The notes: generated from the sequence alone by a model not told the origin. Positions 19,581-30,279 are shown, counted from the stretch's first letter. The stretch is 64,000 bases of DNA from Lachnospiraceae bacterium C1.1 (GCA_030434875.1 JAUISW010000001.1:1437501-1501500); one strand, 5' to 3'. Program-made: numbers and translations.

Positions 19581-20390
19581 TTAAAGAACAAATTTCTTTA
19601 TAACTTCGGCAACAGCGCTGTGGTTGTTGTCGGAGTCTGTTACATAGCCGGCCTTTTCCTTGACAGCATCGACTCCGTTTGCCACGCTGACGCCGAGACC
19701 TGCGTCCTCGATCATTGTGAGGTCGTTGAAATTGTCACCGATAGCGATGGTATCTTTTATATCGACACCGAGCAGATCGGCAAGTCTTTTTAAGCCCTTT
19801 CCTTTGTTTACATTCTTTTTATTGAATTCCATGTAACGGTTACTGGAGAAGCTTACTTCAAGTTCGTCAGTGAGGTCTCCGAGATCCTTTTCTATCTGAA
19901 GGAGATAGTCATGGTCAGTATTTGTGTAGATGCATTTAGGAATTTTTTCGTCAGCTATAAAGTCAAGATTTTCCTCGTGAGTTTCTTCAACCTTCATTCT
20001 TCCATTAAGAAATTTGCGCTCTCCATCAAAGATATTTCTGACATAGACCTTATCCAGAGTGTAAACATGAGTGCAGACATCATAGTTTAATCCTTTTGAA
20101 TATAAGCTCTCTGCAATTTCATGGGAAAGCCCGTCAAATGAAAGAATTTTTTCATCTGCATTTTCGGTGATCGCTGCGCCATTATAGGAAATTATATATT
20201 CGTTAGGCTTTTCATATAAACCGAGTTCTTTGAGCGTTTCTCTGACACTCCAGTAACCGCGACCCGTAGTAGGTACAAAATGAACGCCTTTTTCAGTGGC
20301 AGCCTTTATTGCGGCGATATTTTCCTCAGTGATTTTTTTATCGTTAGTCAGGAGTGTTTCATCCAGATCACAGGCAATTAATTTATACAT
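19581..20390 (-). CDS. Cof-type HAD-IIB sugar-phosphate phosphatase
   Basis: 269 residues. HAD motif I ACDLDETLLT (nucleophile Asp near residue 8), motif II VPTTGRG, a C2-type cap domain in the middle, and motif IV AIGDNFNDLTMI. The family dephosphorylates sugar phosphates, pyridoxal phosphate or similar metabolites, and individual substrates are rarely predictable. It has its own terminator and stands apart from the NlpC/P60 gene upstream, so it is probably monocistronic. A second family member lies at 36903. Confidence 0.87.
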   Translation of the reverse strand: MYKLIACDLDETLLTNDKKITEENIAAIKAATEKGVHFVPTTGRGYWSVRETLKELGLYEKPNEYIISYNGAAITENADEKILSFDGLSHEIAESLYSKGLNYDVCTHVYTLDKVYVRNIFDGERKFLNGRMKVEETHEENLDFIADEKIPKCIYTNTDHDYLLQIEKDLGDLTDELEVSFSSNRYMEFNKKNVNKGKGLKRLADLLGVDIKDTIAIGDNFNDLTMIEDAGLGVSVANGVDAVKEKAGYVTDSDNNHSAVAEVIKKFVL

Positions 20391-20489
20391 ATTTTAAATC
20401 TCCTCAAAAAAATGTGAATGACACTAGTCTAACATATAAGAGGACATATTCACAGAGAAGATTCAAAATATGAAACAAAAGTGTCAGGA

Positions 20490-21992
20490 TCAGAAGATTC
20501 TTCTGACTGCAAGAGGTGTACGGTAATCAGCGTTCGAAACCTTTATGCCTGTTTTCTTGGTTGAGGCATGAACGATCTGTCCGTTTCCTATATAAATTGC
20601 AACGTGTCCGGAGTAGCATACGATATCGCCGGGCTGTGCGTTAGAGAGACCTCCGGAGACTGCGTATCCTACGCTCTTATCAGCAGAGGAACTGTGAGGG
20701 AGTGAAACACCGAATTTAGCGTAAACACTCATTACAAAACCTGAGCAGTCGGCTCCGTTTGTAAGTGAACTTCCTCCGTAAACATAAGGATTACCGACGA
20801 AATTGAGGGCATAGCTTGCAACAGCGCTTCCAGCTCCGCTTCCGGATGAAACGGCAGGGATATTTTCCTCTTTATTAGATGACTGGCTGCTGTTTGAGTT
20901 TTCGTTTGTTTTAGAATCCTCATCATTATCGTTATTGCGTCTTGAAGAAGCATTTTCTGCTGCTTCACGGGCTTCGTTACGGGCTTCTTCTTCCTGCTCG
21001 AGACGTTCTTTTTCTTCTTCAACTGTTTCACCGAAAGAAAAGTCAACGAAAAGTTCAACGTAGTCGGTGCTTACGTATCCATCACCTTCTTCTATGGAAA
21101 CCTTTATCCAGCCTTCTGTTTCATCTTCGTCATCTTCATTTATAACAGTAAGTTCGTCGTCAATAGGGACCATTCCAAGGACTTCTGCATCTTTCGAAGC
21201 TTCTTCTCTTACATAAAGGGTAGTGGTGGTTACCTTTGCTGTTTTTCCGTAAATTTCATCGGCTTTTTCTCTGGCTTCATTTCCACTGAGGACATACCTG
21301 GACTTGATATAACCCTCTGCATTTCCTGATTTTATCTTGTACCATTCTCCATCGGTTTCAATAAGTTCACCAACAGAATTTGCATAAATCTTACCGGTCT
21401 CTTCGCTGTCTGTGGATGGTTCTTCCCATAAACGGGCGTATTCGTTTACATTTGCAATAACAAATTCATCACTGTTATAGACGGATTCTTCTTCCCTTTT
21501 TTCTTTAAGCTCTTTTTCTACATTTGTGAGATCCATGTTTCCATCAGAGTCTTCAGTGTCAACATGTCTTCCTGAACCTGCTACGGGAAGATATGAGTCA
21601 CCGTCTGCTGAGTTTTTAGAAGCAAAAGAAATTGAAAATTCTTTATCCGAATTATCTTCATCAGATGTAGAATTTTTGGATACGGATTCTTCATCTTCAT
21701 CCTCTTCAGGATCATCCTCATCAAAATCCTCTTCATCAGTATTTTCGGCCTCTGAATTTTCTGAAACGGATTCTGAATTATCATCTGATTCTAATGTTTC
21801 AACTGAATCGTCTGAATTATCAGAATCATCCTCAATAATTACTTCTCCCTTTTCTTCAGATATCAGAGCAACAGATTCTACTGAACTGAATTCTGCAGAA
21901 AGAGGAGAAGCTATAGTCGATGCACAGTTGCTGAAAACCGTCAGTCCGGCTATAAAACAGCCTGTGAGCATATAAAGTTTTCTTCGGTTCAT
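20490..21992 (-). CDS. Secreted NlpC/P60 peptidoglycan hydrolase with two SH3 domains
   Basis: 500 residues. Signal sequence 1-30; a strongly acidic Ser/Asp/Glu-rich region at about 40-150; SH3b domain 1 at about 175-245 (YARLWEEPSTDSEETGKI); SH3b domain 2 at about 250-318 (LYVREEASKDAEVLGMV); a charged coiled-coil stretch EEEKERLEQEEEARNEA; an Asn/Ser linker; and a C-terminal NlpC/P60 domain with NGADCSGFV (catalytic Cys), GHVAIYIG (His) and IVHAS. It probably cleaves stem-peptide bonds in the wall during growth or separation. The acidic region may keep it extended or bind cations. Two SH3b domains would target the wall. Confidence 0.9.
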   Translation of the reverse strand: MNRRKLYMLTGCFIAGLTVFSNCASTIASPLSAEFSSVESVALISEEKGEVIIEDDSDNSDDSVETLESDDNSESVSENSEAENTDEEDFDEDDPEEDEDEESVSKNSTSDEDNSDKEFSISFASKNSADGDSYLPVAGSGRHVDTEDSDGNMDLTNVEKELKEKREEESVYNSDEFVIANVNEYARLWEEPSTDSEETGKIYANSVGELIETDGEWYKIKSGNAEGYIKSRYVLSGNEAREKADEIYGKTAKVTTTTLYVREEASKDAEVLGMVPIDDELTVINEDDEDETEGWIKVSIEEGDGYVSTDYVELFVDFSFGETVEEEKERLEQEEEARNEAREAAENASSRRNNDNDEDSKTNENSNSSQSSNKEENIPAVSSGSGAGSAVASYALNFVGNPYVYGGSSLTNGADCSGFVMSVYAKFGVSLPHSSSADKSVGYAVSGGLSNAQPGDIVCYSGHVAIYIGNGQIVHASTKKTGIKVSNADYRTPLAVRRIF

Positions 21993-22111
21993 TTTCTATA
22001 CTTTCCTTTATCTATATTTCAACTTCCAATAAATTCTAATTACACATAGACAAAAGAATAGATTATAAATGTTACGAAAATGTGACGAGAACTTGAAACT
22101 TTCTTAATAAT

Positions 22112-22582
22112 TCAAAGGAATGTCTGGTCAAGCCTTATTATTCGCTGGTTGGAAGAGCCTCTTAATTCGAGATCTTCATCTTTTAATTTTTCGATAAATG
22201 GGCCATCCACAAGAACGTCTATATATTTCAAAGCCTCCTGATTTATGCCGGCTTTTCCTGAACGGATTTCCTCGATAGTCCAGCCTGTATAGCACCAGAC
22301 GTCAAGTCCTATATTTTTAGAAAACGATGCCAGTTCGGTAAGGGCATCACTCTGCATAAGAGGGTCTCCCCCCGAGAAGGTAATCCCTTGAATATGTTTT
22401 ACTGAACGGATGAGATCGATCAATTCTTCGGTATCTGTTAATTCGCCGCCTTCAGGATCCCAAGTGTCGGGATTCTGGCATCCCTTACAATGGTGAGGGC
22501 ATCCCTGAAAGAAAAGGACCAGGCGAATGCCCGGTCCATTTACTAAGGAGTGTTTGATATATCCTGCAATTCTGCATTTCAT
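22112..22582 (-). CDS. nrdG: Anaerobic ribonucleotide reductase activating protein
   Basis: 156-residue radical SAM enzyme that installs the glycyl radical on NrdD. The GCPHHCKGC motif holds the CxxxCxxC cluster ligands, and ITFSGGDPL is the SAM-binding GGE-like motif. Its ATG directly follows the nrdD stop (TAA then ATG), indicating strict coupling. Confidence 0.95.
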   Translation of the reverse strand: MKCRIAGYIKHSLVNGPGIRLVLFFQGCPHHCKGCQNPDTWDPEGGELTDTEELIDLIRSVKHIQGITFSGGDPLMQSDALTELASFSKNIGLDVWCYTGWTIEEIRSGKAGINQEALKYIDVLVDGPFIEKLKDEDLELRGSSNQRIIRLDQTFL

Positions 22583-25066
22583 TTATTTCATAGCTCCAAT
22601 ACAAGAAAGAATTTTTGAGTAGTCGCTTATCATCTTGTCTCCGATAAAAAGAACCGGAACAGACATTATATTATTGGCTTCTGCAAGCTTCTGTCCGTCG
22701 GAATTTTCGGCATAGATGGTTTTGTAATTTATGCCTTTGTCGTCCATCTGTGCTTCAACGGCTCTGCATTTAGGACAGGTATGTGTAGCGAGGATACGCA
22801 CTTCAAAATCATCTGAAAGGATCGTATCTATGATATTTTCAGATGAAGATTTCGTTGTATCTTTTTTGCCGGAATTCTTCTTGTCGGAAGATAAAAGCTT
22901 GTAATCACTGATCTTCTTAAAGCCACTGTAAGTCTTTCTGTCCTCAAACTCCTGAGCCTTTCCTGCATTCCAATTGCTTACCGGTCTGTAATAACCCGTT
23001 ATTCTCGAATAAATCTCTGTTTTCTTTCCACATTTAGGGCAAGTACTCACTTCACCGTTGATATATCCGTGTTCCTCACATACAGAATAGGTCGGGCTCA
23101 AAGTAAAGTAAGGAAGCTTGTAATTTTCTGCAATTTCCTTTACAAGAGCGGCTGCACTCTGCCAGTCAGAAATACGCTCTCCGAGGAAGCAGTGGAAAAC
23201 TGTTCCGGAAGTATATTTGGTCTGTAGTTCGTCTTCCATATCAAGTGCATCAAAAACATCTTCAACGGCATTTACCGGAAGGTGTGTACTGTTTGTATAA
23301 TACGGTGTTTCTCCGGGCTTTCCTGCAGTGATGATATCTGCAAAATTCTCACTGTCATAGCGGGCAAAACGATATGCAGTACTTTCTGCAGGCGTTGCCT
23401 CGAGGTTAAAGAGATTGCCGTATTTTTCCTGATAATCACTGAGTTTCTCTCTCATGAAATCAAGTACTTTATTAGCCCATGCAAGTGACTTGGGGTCTGT
23501 GAGATCACGACCGATCCAGCGCGCATTCAAGGTGGTCTCATTCATGCCGACAAGACCGATAGTACTGAAGTGATCCTTAAATCCGTTTGGAAGATAAGCC
23601 CTTGTATAAGGGTAAAGCCCCGCATCATAATATGCAGTGATAACTTTTCTCTTGATATCGAGTGATCTTGCAGCAATATCCATTGTACGTGAAAGAAGAT
23701 TAAAGAATTCATCTTCACTGTCCGAAAGGTATGCTATCTGAGGAAGGTTTACGGTTACAACACCGATACTTCCGGTATTTTCGCCGGCACCGAAGTTTCC
23801 TCCGTTTTGCTTTCTGAGTTCTCTTAAATCAAGCCTTAAACGGCAGCACATTGAACGCACGTCAGAAGGCTTCATGTCGCTGTTTATATAATTTGAAAAA
23901 TAAGGTGTGCCGTATTTGGCAGCCATCTCAAAAAGGAGTCGGTTATTTTCACTGTCATTCCAGTCAAACTCACGTGTAATGCTATAGGTTGGGATGGGAT
24001 ATGCAAATCCGCGTCCGTCAGCATCGCCTTCGATCATTGTTTCAAGAAATGCCTTGTTTATCATTGCCATTTCTTCGACGCAGTCACCATAGGTGAAATC
24101 CTGCTCTTTGCCGCCTACAATAGCTTTCTGAACGGCAAGATCCTCGGGACAGGTCCAGTCAAGGGTTATATTCGAGAAAGGTGCCTGACTGCCCCATCTG
24201 CTGGGAGTATTTATACCATATATAAATGACTGTATGGCCTGTTTAACTTCTCGATATGAAAGATTATCTACTTTAATAAAAGGTGCGAGATAGGTATCAA
24301 ATGAACTGAATGCCTGTGCGCCTGCCCATTCGTTCTGCATGATGCCAAGGAAATTCACCATCTGGTTGCAGATAGTCATAAGGTGTTTTGCCGGAGCTGA
24401 TGTGATCTTTCCGGGAACACCTGAAATACCGCGCTCGATAAGCGTTTTTAAATTCCATCCGCCGCAGTATGCACCGAACCAGCCGAGGTCGTGAATGTGG
24501 ATTTTTTTTGTTCTGTGGGCATCAGCAATCTCAGGATCATAAACCTGATCCAGCCAATATTCTTCAGTGATCAGCGCAGAGTTATTAAGAACGTTTCCTC
24601 CTATGGAATAGCTTACGGAAGCATTCTGCTTAACTCTCCAGGACTGTTTATCCTTATCGACTGTGGCACTCTGTGAAAAATCAGTGATATCATTATCGGT
24701 CGGAACAGGTTCTCCAACATAGCCTTCCATGACTTTTTTGGACCAGTCGACCTTGTTTAAGATATTTCTGACATTGGTGTGTACAACACGATAGCGGTCA
24801 AAAGCAATAGCGCTATCATAAAAGCCTTTAGCCATCAGAGCCTTTTCAGCGGCATCCTGAGCTTCTTCAACAGTTACATTTCCCTCTGCGTCAACGTTTT
24901 CGCGCTCGAGGGTTTCTACAGCCATACGTTCCATTTCACCCAACACAAGTATGGAATGCTTTTCACCTGTCGCCATCAGAGCTTTTTCAATAGCATATCT
25001 GATTTTTGAACTGTCAAATTTAACTTTTTGCTTGTTACGTTTTACGATAGTTTTAATGCTTGTCAT
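22583..25066 (-). CDS. nrdD: Anaerobic ribonucleotide reductase with C-terminal glutaredoxin-like domain
   Basis: 827 residues. Class III enzyme that reduces ribonucleoside triphosphates under anoxic conditions. Order: ATP-cone (about 5-95; KQKVKFDSSKIRYAIEKAL), catalytic ten-stranded barrel, zinc site (Cys about 663, 676 and 679 in CEEHG and CPKCG), glycyl-radical loop RITGYYRPVSNWNAGK (Gly about 691), a Ser/Lys linker, then an extra ~70-residue redoxin-like domain with CPKC (about 764-767) and SVPVLFIG (the cis-Pro motif). Most NrdD proteins end soon after the glycyl radical. The fused redoxin suggests a thiol electron donor instead of formate. A strong AGGAGGAG site precedes the ATG. Confidence 0.93.
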   Translation of the reverse strand: MTSIKTIVKRNKQKVKFDSSKIRYAIEKALMATGEKHSILVLGEMERMAVETLERENVDAEGNVTVEEAQDAAEKALMAKGFYDSAIAFDRYRVVHTNVRNILNKVDWSKKVMEGYVGEPVPTDNDITDFSQSATVDKDKQSWRVKQNASVSYSIGGNVLNNSALITEEYWLDQVYDPEIADAHRTKKIHIHDLGWFGAYCGGWNLKTLIERGISGVPGKITSAPAKHLMTICNQMVNFLGIMQNEWAGAQAFSSFDTYLAPFIKVDNLSYREVKQAIQSFIYGINTPSRWGSQAPFSNITLDWTCPEDLAVQKAIVGGKEQDFTYGDCVEEMAMINKAFLETMIEGDADGRGFAYPIPTYSITREFDWNDSENNRLLFEMAAKYGTPYFSNYINSDMKPSDVRSMCCRLRLDLRELRKQNGGNFGAGENTGSIGVVTVNLPQIAYLSDSEDEFFNLLSRTMDIAARSLDIKRKVITAYYDAGLYPYTRAYLPNGFKDHFSTIGLVGMNETTLNARWIGRDLTDPKSLAWANKVLDFMREKLSDYQEKYGNLFNLEATPAESTAYRFARYDSENFADIITAGKPGETPYYTNSTHLPVNAVEDVFDALDMEDELQTKYTSGTVFHCFLGERISDWQSAAALVKEIAENYKLPYFTLSPTYSVCEEHGYINGEVSTCPKCGKKTEIYSRITGYYRPVSNWNAGKAQEFEDRKTYSGFKKISDYKLLSSDKKNSGKKDTTKSSSENIIDTILSDDFEVRILATHTCPKCRAVEAQMDDKGINYKTIYAENSDGQKLAEANNIMSVPVLFIGDKMISDYSKILSCIGAMK

Positions 25067-25130
25067 TTCTCCTCCTAAAGGACTCCCTTGATAAATATTA
25101 GTTCCTGAAAACCAGGTGTTTTCTATCTGA

Positions 25131-25146
25131 ACACTAGATATAGTAG
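25131..25146. promoter_or_regulatory. Possible NrdR box upstream of nrdD
   Basis: ACACTAGATATAGTAG matches 13 of 16 positions of the NrdR-box consensus ACACTATATATAGTGT and lies 65 bases before the nrdD ATG. NrdR boxes normally come in pairs. A weak second candidate, ACATATTGCGATGT at 25168, is off the usual spacing. No nrdR gene is in the window. Confidence 0.4.
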
Positions 25147-25293
25147 CACAAACAAAAAGCTAATTCTACATATTGCGATGTATACTTTTTAAATTTGCAA
25201 AAGCCCTTGACATTTTTTGGCTTGTATATATTTAACAAAAAAATAAAATTGCGTATTTAATACAAAATACTGTAAAAAAGTTTAGGATTAAAT

Positions 25294-25489
25294 GTTACTG
25301 TTCACACCTTACAGGTGCTCACAGTAACTGGATTTGCCCATTTAAAGATTGCCTTTGGCAATGGGGCAAATCCATATTTCTTGCTGTATGTTTTCTTACG
25401 CTCAGCGCACACATATTTCACTTAGTGCTTCAGCACTTAGTGAAATAGCGTACAGAGTAGCAAGTGCGCAGAGCTGTGTGAACAGTAAC
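25294..25489 (+). mobile_element. MITE-like element copy 1, 196 bp, with 8-bp target duplication
   Basis: Ends are GTTACTGTTCACAC and GTGTGAACAGTAAC. Perfect 8-bp direct repeats GATTAAAT flank it at 25286-25293 and 25490-25497. Inside are four hairpins: the left end folding on itself (GTTACTG with CAGTAAC, inner CACCT/AGGTG); GGATTTGCCC with GGGGCAAATCC; TATTTCACTTAGTGC with its complement; and a weaker one near the right end. No open reading frame fits. It separates the nrdD upstream region from the PTS promoter. A related copy in opposite orientation is at 30008. Confidence 0.8.
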
Positions 25490-25528
25490 GATTAAATACA
25501 AAGATGTAATTTCTTCGTCTGAATCCTA

Positions 25529-25557
25529 TTGACAAAAGTATACATATATAATATTCT
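25529..25557 (+). promoter_or_regulatory. Sigma-A-type promoter for the PTS IIC gene
   Basis: TTGACA at 25529, a 17-base spacer, then TATTCT at 25552. The leader holds two small inverted repeats (ACCTG/CAGGT near 25566 and AGTGTAA/TTACACT near 25587) before the ribosome site GAGGAG at about 25614. Confidence 0.55.
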
Positions 25558-25624
25558 TTAACCATACCTGACAAGACAGGTGTAAAGAGTGTAAATTACA
25601 CTACGCTTAACAGAGGAGAAAATT

Positions 25625-26716
25625 ATGGAAAAGTTCAAGGAATTCTTAAAGAAGAAAGATATCGAGATCAGCCTTAAGCGCTACGGTATCGACGCACTAG
25701 GAGCAATGGCACAGGGTTTATTCTGTTCACTGCTTATCGGAACTATTATCAACACGCTCGGCAGCCAGCTTCATATTGGGGTTTTGACCGAGACGGTGGC
25801 AACAATCGGCGGAACAGATTATACAGTTGGCGGACTTGCAAGCGCAATGAGTGGTCCGGCCATGGCGGTAGCTATCGGTTCAGCACTTAAGTGCCCTCCG
25901 CTTGTACTTTTTTCACTTATATCAGTTGGTTTTGCTGCCAATGCACTCGGTGGAGCAGGCGGCCCTCTGGCCGTTCTTTTCATCGCTATTTTATCTGCTG
26001 AGATAGGTAAGCTTGTTTCAAAGGAAACTAAGGTAGATATCCTCGTAACACCTCTTGTAACTATTCTTTCTGGTGTTGCTTTCTCAGCACTTCTTGCACC
26101 TGCACTTGGCAAAGCTGCTATGAAGGTTGGCGAGGTTATCATGTGGGCTACAGAGCTTCAGCCGTTCATCATGGGAATCTTTGTTTCCGTTGTGGTTGGC
26201 ATGGCTCTTACACTTCCTATTTCTTCAGCTGCAATCTGTGCAGCACTTAACCTTACAGGACTTGCCGGCGGAGCTGCAGTAGCAGGCTGCTGTGCACAGA
26301 TGATCGGTTTTGCGGTTATGTCCTTTAAGGAAAATAAATGGGGAGGCCTTGTTTCACAGGGAATTGGAACCTCAATGCTCCAGATGGGAAATATTGTTAA
26401 AAATCCCCGCATCTGGATCGCACCAACACTGGCATCAGCAATTACAGGACCTCTTGCAACCTGTGTTTTCAAGCTTCAGATGAATGGTGCCGCAGTTTCA
26501 TCAGGAATGGGTACCTGCGGACTTGTAGGCCAGATCGGTGTATATACAGGATGGGTAAATGATGTGTCAGCAGGCACAAAAGCAGCCATTACACCTTTTG
26601 ACTGGGTCGGACTTCTTTTGATCTCATTCGTTCTTCCTGCAATTCTCACTCCACTTATCAACGAGTGCTGCAGACGACTTAACTGGGTCAAGGATGGAGA
26701 CCTTAAACTTGCATAA
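25625..26716 (+). CDS. PTS_EIIC_2-type membrane protein
   Basis: 363 residues, almost all hydrophobic, with about 8-10 membrane segments rich in Gly/Ala. It matches the small PTS_EIIC_2 (PF13303) family of IIC-like permeases, with features such as GTDYTVGGLASAMSGPAMAVAIG and GMGTCGLVGQIG. No IIA or IIB domain is fused or adjacent, so whether it is a phosphotransferase permease or a stand-alone transporter is unknown. It is monocistronic between its own promoter and a strong hairpin at 26776. GAGGAG lies 8 bases before the ATG. Confidence 0.72.
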   Translation: MEKFKEFLKKKDIEISLKRYGIDALGAMAQGLFCSLLIGTIINTLGSQLHIGVLTETVATIGGTDYTVGGLASAMSGPAMAVAIGSALKCPPLVLFSLISVGFAANALGGAGGPLAVLFIAILSAEIGKLVSKETKVDILVTPLVTILSGVAFSALLAPALGKAAMKVGEVIMWATELQPFIMGIFVSVVVGMALTLPISSAAICAALNLTGLAGGAAVAGCCAQMIGFAVMSFKENKWGGLVSQGIGTSMLQMGNIVKNPRIWIAPTLASAITGPLATCVFKLQMNGAAVSSGMGTCGLVGQIGVYTGWVNDVSAGTKAAITPFDWVGLLLISFVLPAILTPLINECCRRLNWVKDGDLKLA

Positions 26717-26727
26717 CTTCTGACGAT

Positions 26728-26761
26728 TCGCACAATCCTCTTTAGAAGCATTTGAGGTTCG
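26728..26761. repeat. 34-bp dispersed repeat, copy 1
   Basis: TCGCACAATCCTCTTTAG, then a purine-varied AAGCATTTGAGGTTCG. It matches 35582-35615 at 31 of 34 positions. It lies just after the PTS IIC stop. Similarity decays outside the core. Function unknown. Confidence 0.6.
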
Positions 26762-26775
26762 TGACTTCGGATATC

Positions 26776-26813
26776 AAAAACAGGCAATTACGATCATGTA
26801 ATTGCCTGTTTTT
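26776..26813. terminator. Perfect 16-bp bidirectional terminator
   Basis: AAAAACAGGCAATTAC, 6-base loop, exact complement ending in TTTTT. It lies between the convergent PTS IIC and esterase genes and can terminate both. Confidence 0.92.
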
Positions 26814-26865
26814 CATCTACTTATATATTTTTTACTTGCTTCATAACTCTGTTATCCTCCAATTA

Positions 26866-28353
26866 TCACGAACAGATCCCATCTATCCATGCAAACAATT
26901 CTTCAAGATCGTAGTCTCCGCTGTGAGGTCTGCCCCATGGCAGGAAAAAGTCCACATCCGCTCCTGCATTTTGAAGAGCAGTTGCCAAAATCACAGGGAT
27001 TGCGATCGCCGTATCCCTGTCAAAAGCACCATGCCTTATCCTCCAATGCGACGCGGTTGACGCGTTCTTGTCATTAATATAACTCAAAGGGTTCATCATT
27101 TTTATTATCTGTCTATTGGCCATTTCACCATTTGCCTTACTGTGCTTAAAGGCAAATTCCGTAAAGTGTCTTCCCTCTGTATTTTCATCACCGAATTCTT
27201 CATTTTCGGGAGATGTCAGATCCGGATGATCAAACGCAAAAACAGGCTTCATCCTGCTTATCTTAGCTATATATGCATCCCAGTCCAAATCTTTTACCAC
27301 ACCGTTTGAAAAATGAAGATAGTCCTGATTCTCAACTTCCGAATCTTCCACTTTTCTTTCATTTTTACGAGAATCTGAAATATACGTATCCAATTCTTTC
27401 TGCGCGGAACGGATGACCCAGCCCTTTAGATATTCCTTAAAGCTGCCCTCTCCTTTTTCGTCAAGAGTCAGGACTTCGCCACACCTATCTTTTAATTCAA
27501 GAGAATTCAGATATCCCGGAAACTCTGCTGCAAGTTCTTCTGAAAGCTTCATTGTCTCAGCATCCATTTTTTCACTGAATGGGATCCTCTCTATTCCATT
27601 TTCTGTCTTTCTCTTTTTATACATGTGATAAATATCTTCTTTATGAAATAACCATTCATAAGCCATATCAGCATGTTCGAGATTGTGGATCGGGCAATAG
27701 CAGCTTGCAGCGAAAATATCATCTCTCTCCTCTGCTGCGCCTATTTCCTCAAGATATTCTTTATAATCCTCACTGTTTCCACTAGCTCCCGTAAGTGCTG
27801 AGAGCGCACCACCGGCGGATGTGCCGTTGGTAATGATATGCTCCATATTTCCGCCTATAACAGACGCATTAAGCCTTAAAAAACGAATTGCAGCTTTCAT
27901 ATCAACAATAAATGCCGGAGCCCTTCCGCAAAGAATTCCGGAATTTACACTGCTCTTTTTTTCGCTGCCGCCTTCAAAAAATTCATTGCTCTCTTTACCA
28001 CTGTTTCTTCCTCTTACACCCGCAGATACAGCTATATATCCGTGTTCTAAAGCCCTGAAGAGAGAATTTGCCTCATTGAATCGTCCTATTCCCGGCTCCT
28101 CTGCAGGTCCGGCCATGTATCCGCCCACGGTATTGGGAATAAATAACGGCGCATTTTCCCTATTATATCCATTTATCTCAAGCCCCTTAAAATAGGCTTC
28201 CGGAATAAATATATTGATCTTTTCTATTTCGTCTTTTGCTTTTAAGCAATAGTCCTTATCAAGAAATGCGCGGACAAATATCGTCCGCCCATTCACGCTG
28301 TATTTCTTTATTTCTAAATCATCCTCTGATAAAATCAATTCATTAAAATCCAT
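26866..28353 (-). CDS. Alpha/beta-hydrolase, subtype B tannase-like esterase
   Basis: About 495 residues. Serine esterase motif NGTSAGG (Ser about 179). A C-terminal region HWRIRHGAFDRDTAIAIPV (Asp about 445) and PWGRPHSGDYDLEEL (His about 477) completes a Ser-Asp-His triad, as known in bacterial subtype B tannases, which hydrolyse galloyl esters. I see no signal peptide, so it acts in the cytoplasm, presumably on imported compounds. It is the second gene of an operon 20 bases behind a PTS IIBC gene. The ATG at 28353 with GAGG six bases upstream is preferred over an in-frame GTG at 28365. Other aryl-ester substrates are possible. Confidence 0.65.
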   Translation of the reverse strand: MDFNELILSEDDLEIKKYSVNGRTIFVRAFLDKDYCLKAKDEIEKINIFIPEAYFKGLEINGYNRENAPLFIPNTVGGYMAGPAEEPGIGRFNEANSLFRALEHGYIAVSAGVRGRNSGKESNEFFEGGSEKKSSVNSGILCGRAPAFIVDMKAAIRFLRLNASVIGGNMEHIITNGTSAGGALSALTGASGNSEDYKEYLEEIGAAEERDDIFAASCYCPIHNLEHADMAYEWLFHKEDIYHMYKKRKTENGIERIPFSEKMDAETMKLSEELAAEFPGYLNSLELKDRCGEVLTLDEKGEGSFKEYLKGWVIRSAQKELDTYISDSRKNERKVEDSEVENQDYLHFSNGVVKDLDWDAYIAKISRMKPVFAFDHPDLTSPENEEFGDENTEGRHFTEFAFKHSKANGEMANRQIIKMMNPLSYINDKNASTASHWRIRHGAFDRDTAIAIPVILATALQNAGADVDFFLPWGRPHSGDYDLEELFAWIDGICS

Positions 28354-28373
28354 GTCTAACCTCACAAGCCGCC

Positions 28374-29946
<1,573 letters not shown>

Positions 29947-30007
29947 TACACTAATTCACGAATTTAATCTATTGTCATTTATCTACAAAAAAGATCTGAT
30001 GTTTTTG

Positions 30008-30208
30008 GTTACTGTTCACAGGCAAACTGCGCACTCCACTGCGCAGTTATGCCACAATAACTTTGACTGAACACTGGGTTTTGCCCATTGCCGTATGCGC
30101 ATAATACTTAGCGAAGCAAAGCTGAGCTTAGTATATGCCACACAGAGGGGGCAATCTTAAATGGCAAAACCCGTTACTGGAGCACGCTGAAAGCGTGTGA
30201 ACAGTAAC
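30008..30208 (-). mobile_element. MITE-like element copy 2, 201 bp, with 8-bp target duplication
   Basis: Ends are GTTACTGTTCACA and TGTGAACAGTAAC. The perfect 8-bp direct repeat TGTTTTTG lies on both sides (30000-30007 and 30209-30216). Read on the minus strand it aligns with copy 1 over the first ~60 bases and again at the right end (GTGCGCAG then TGTGAACAGTAAC). Hairpins are CACGCT/AGCGTG inside GTTACTG/CAGTAAC, GGGTTTTGCC/GGCAAAACCC, and AACTGCGCA/TGCGCAGTT. It has no open reading frame. It sits inside the divergent PTS/rpiR control region. Confidence 0.8.
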
Positions 30209-30279
30209 TGTTTTTGTTGTAAATTCCTAGTATAATTGGATTTTCTAATCAATATTTATGTGTTATTATAATATAAAAG

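Noticed and set aside
21526..21975. Ser-rich plus-strand frame opposite the NlpC/P60 gene
   Set aside because: It is a mirror of the acidic Ser/Asp/Glu region coded on the other strand.
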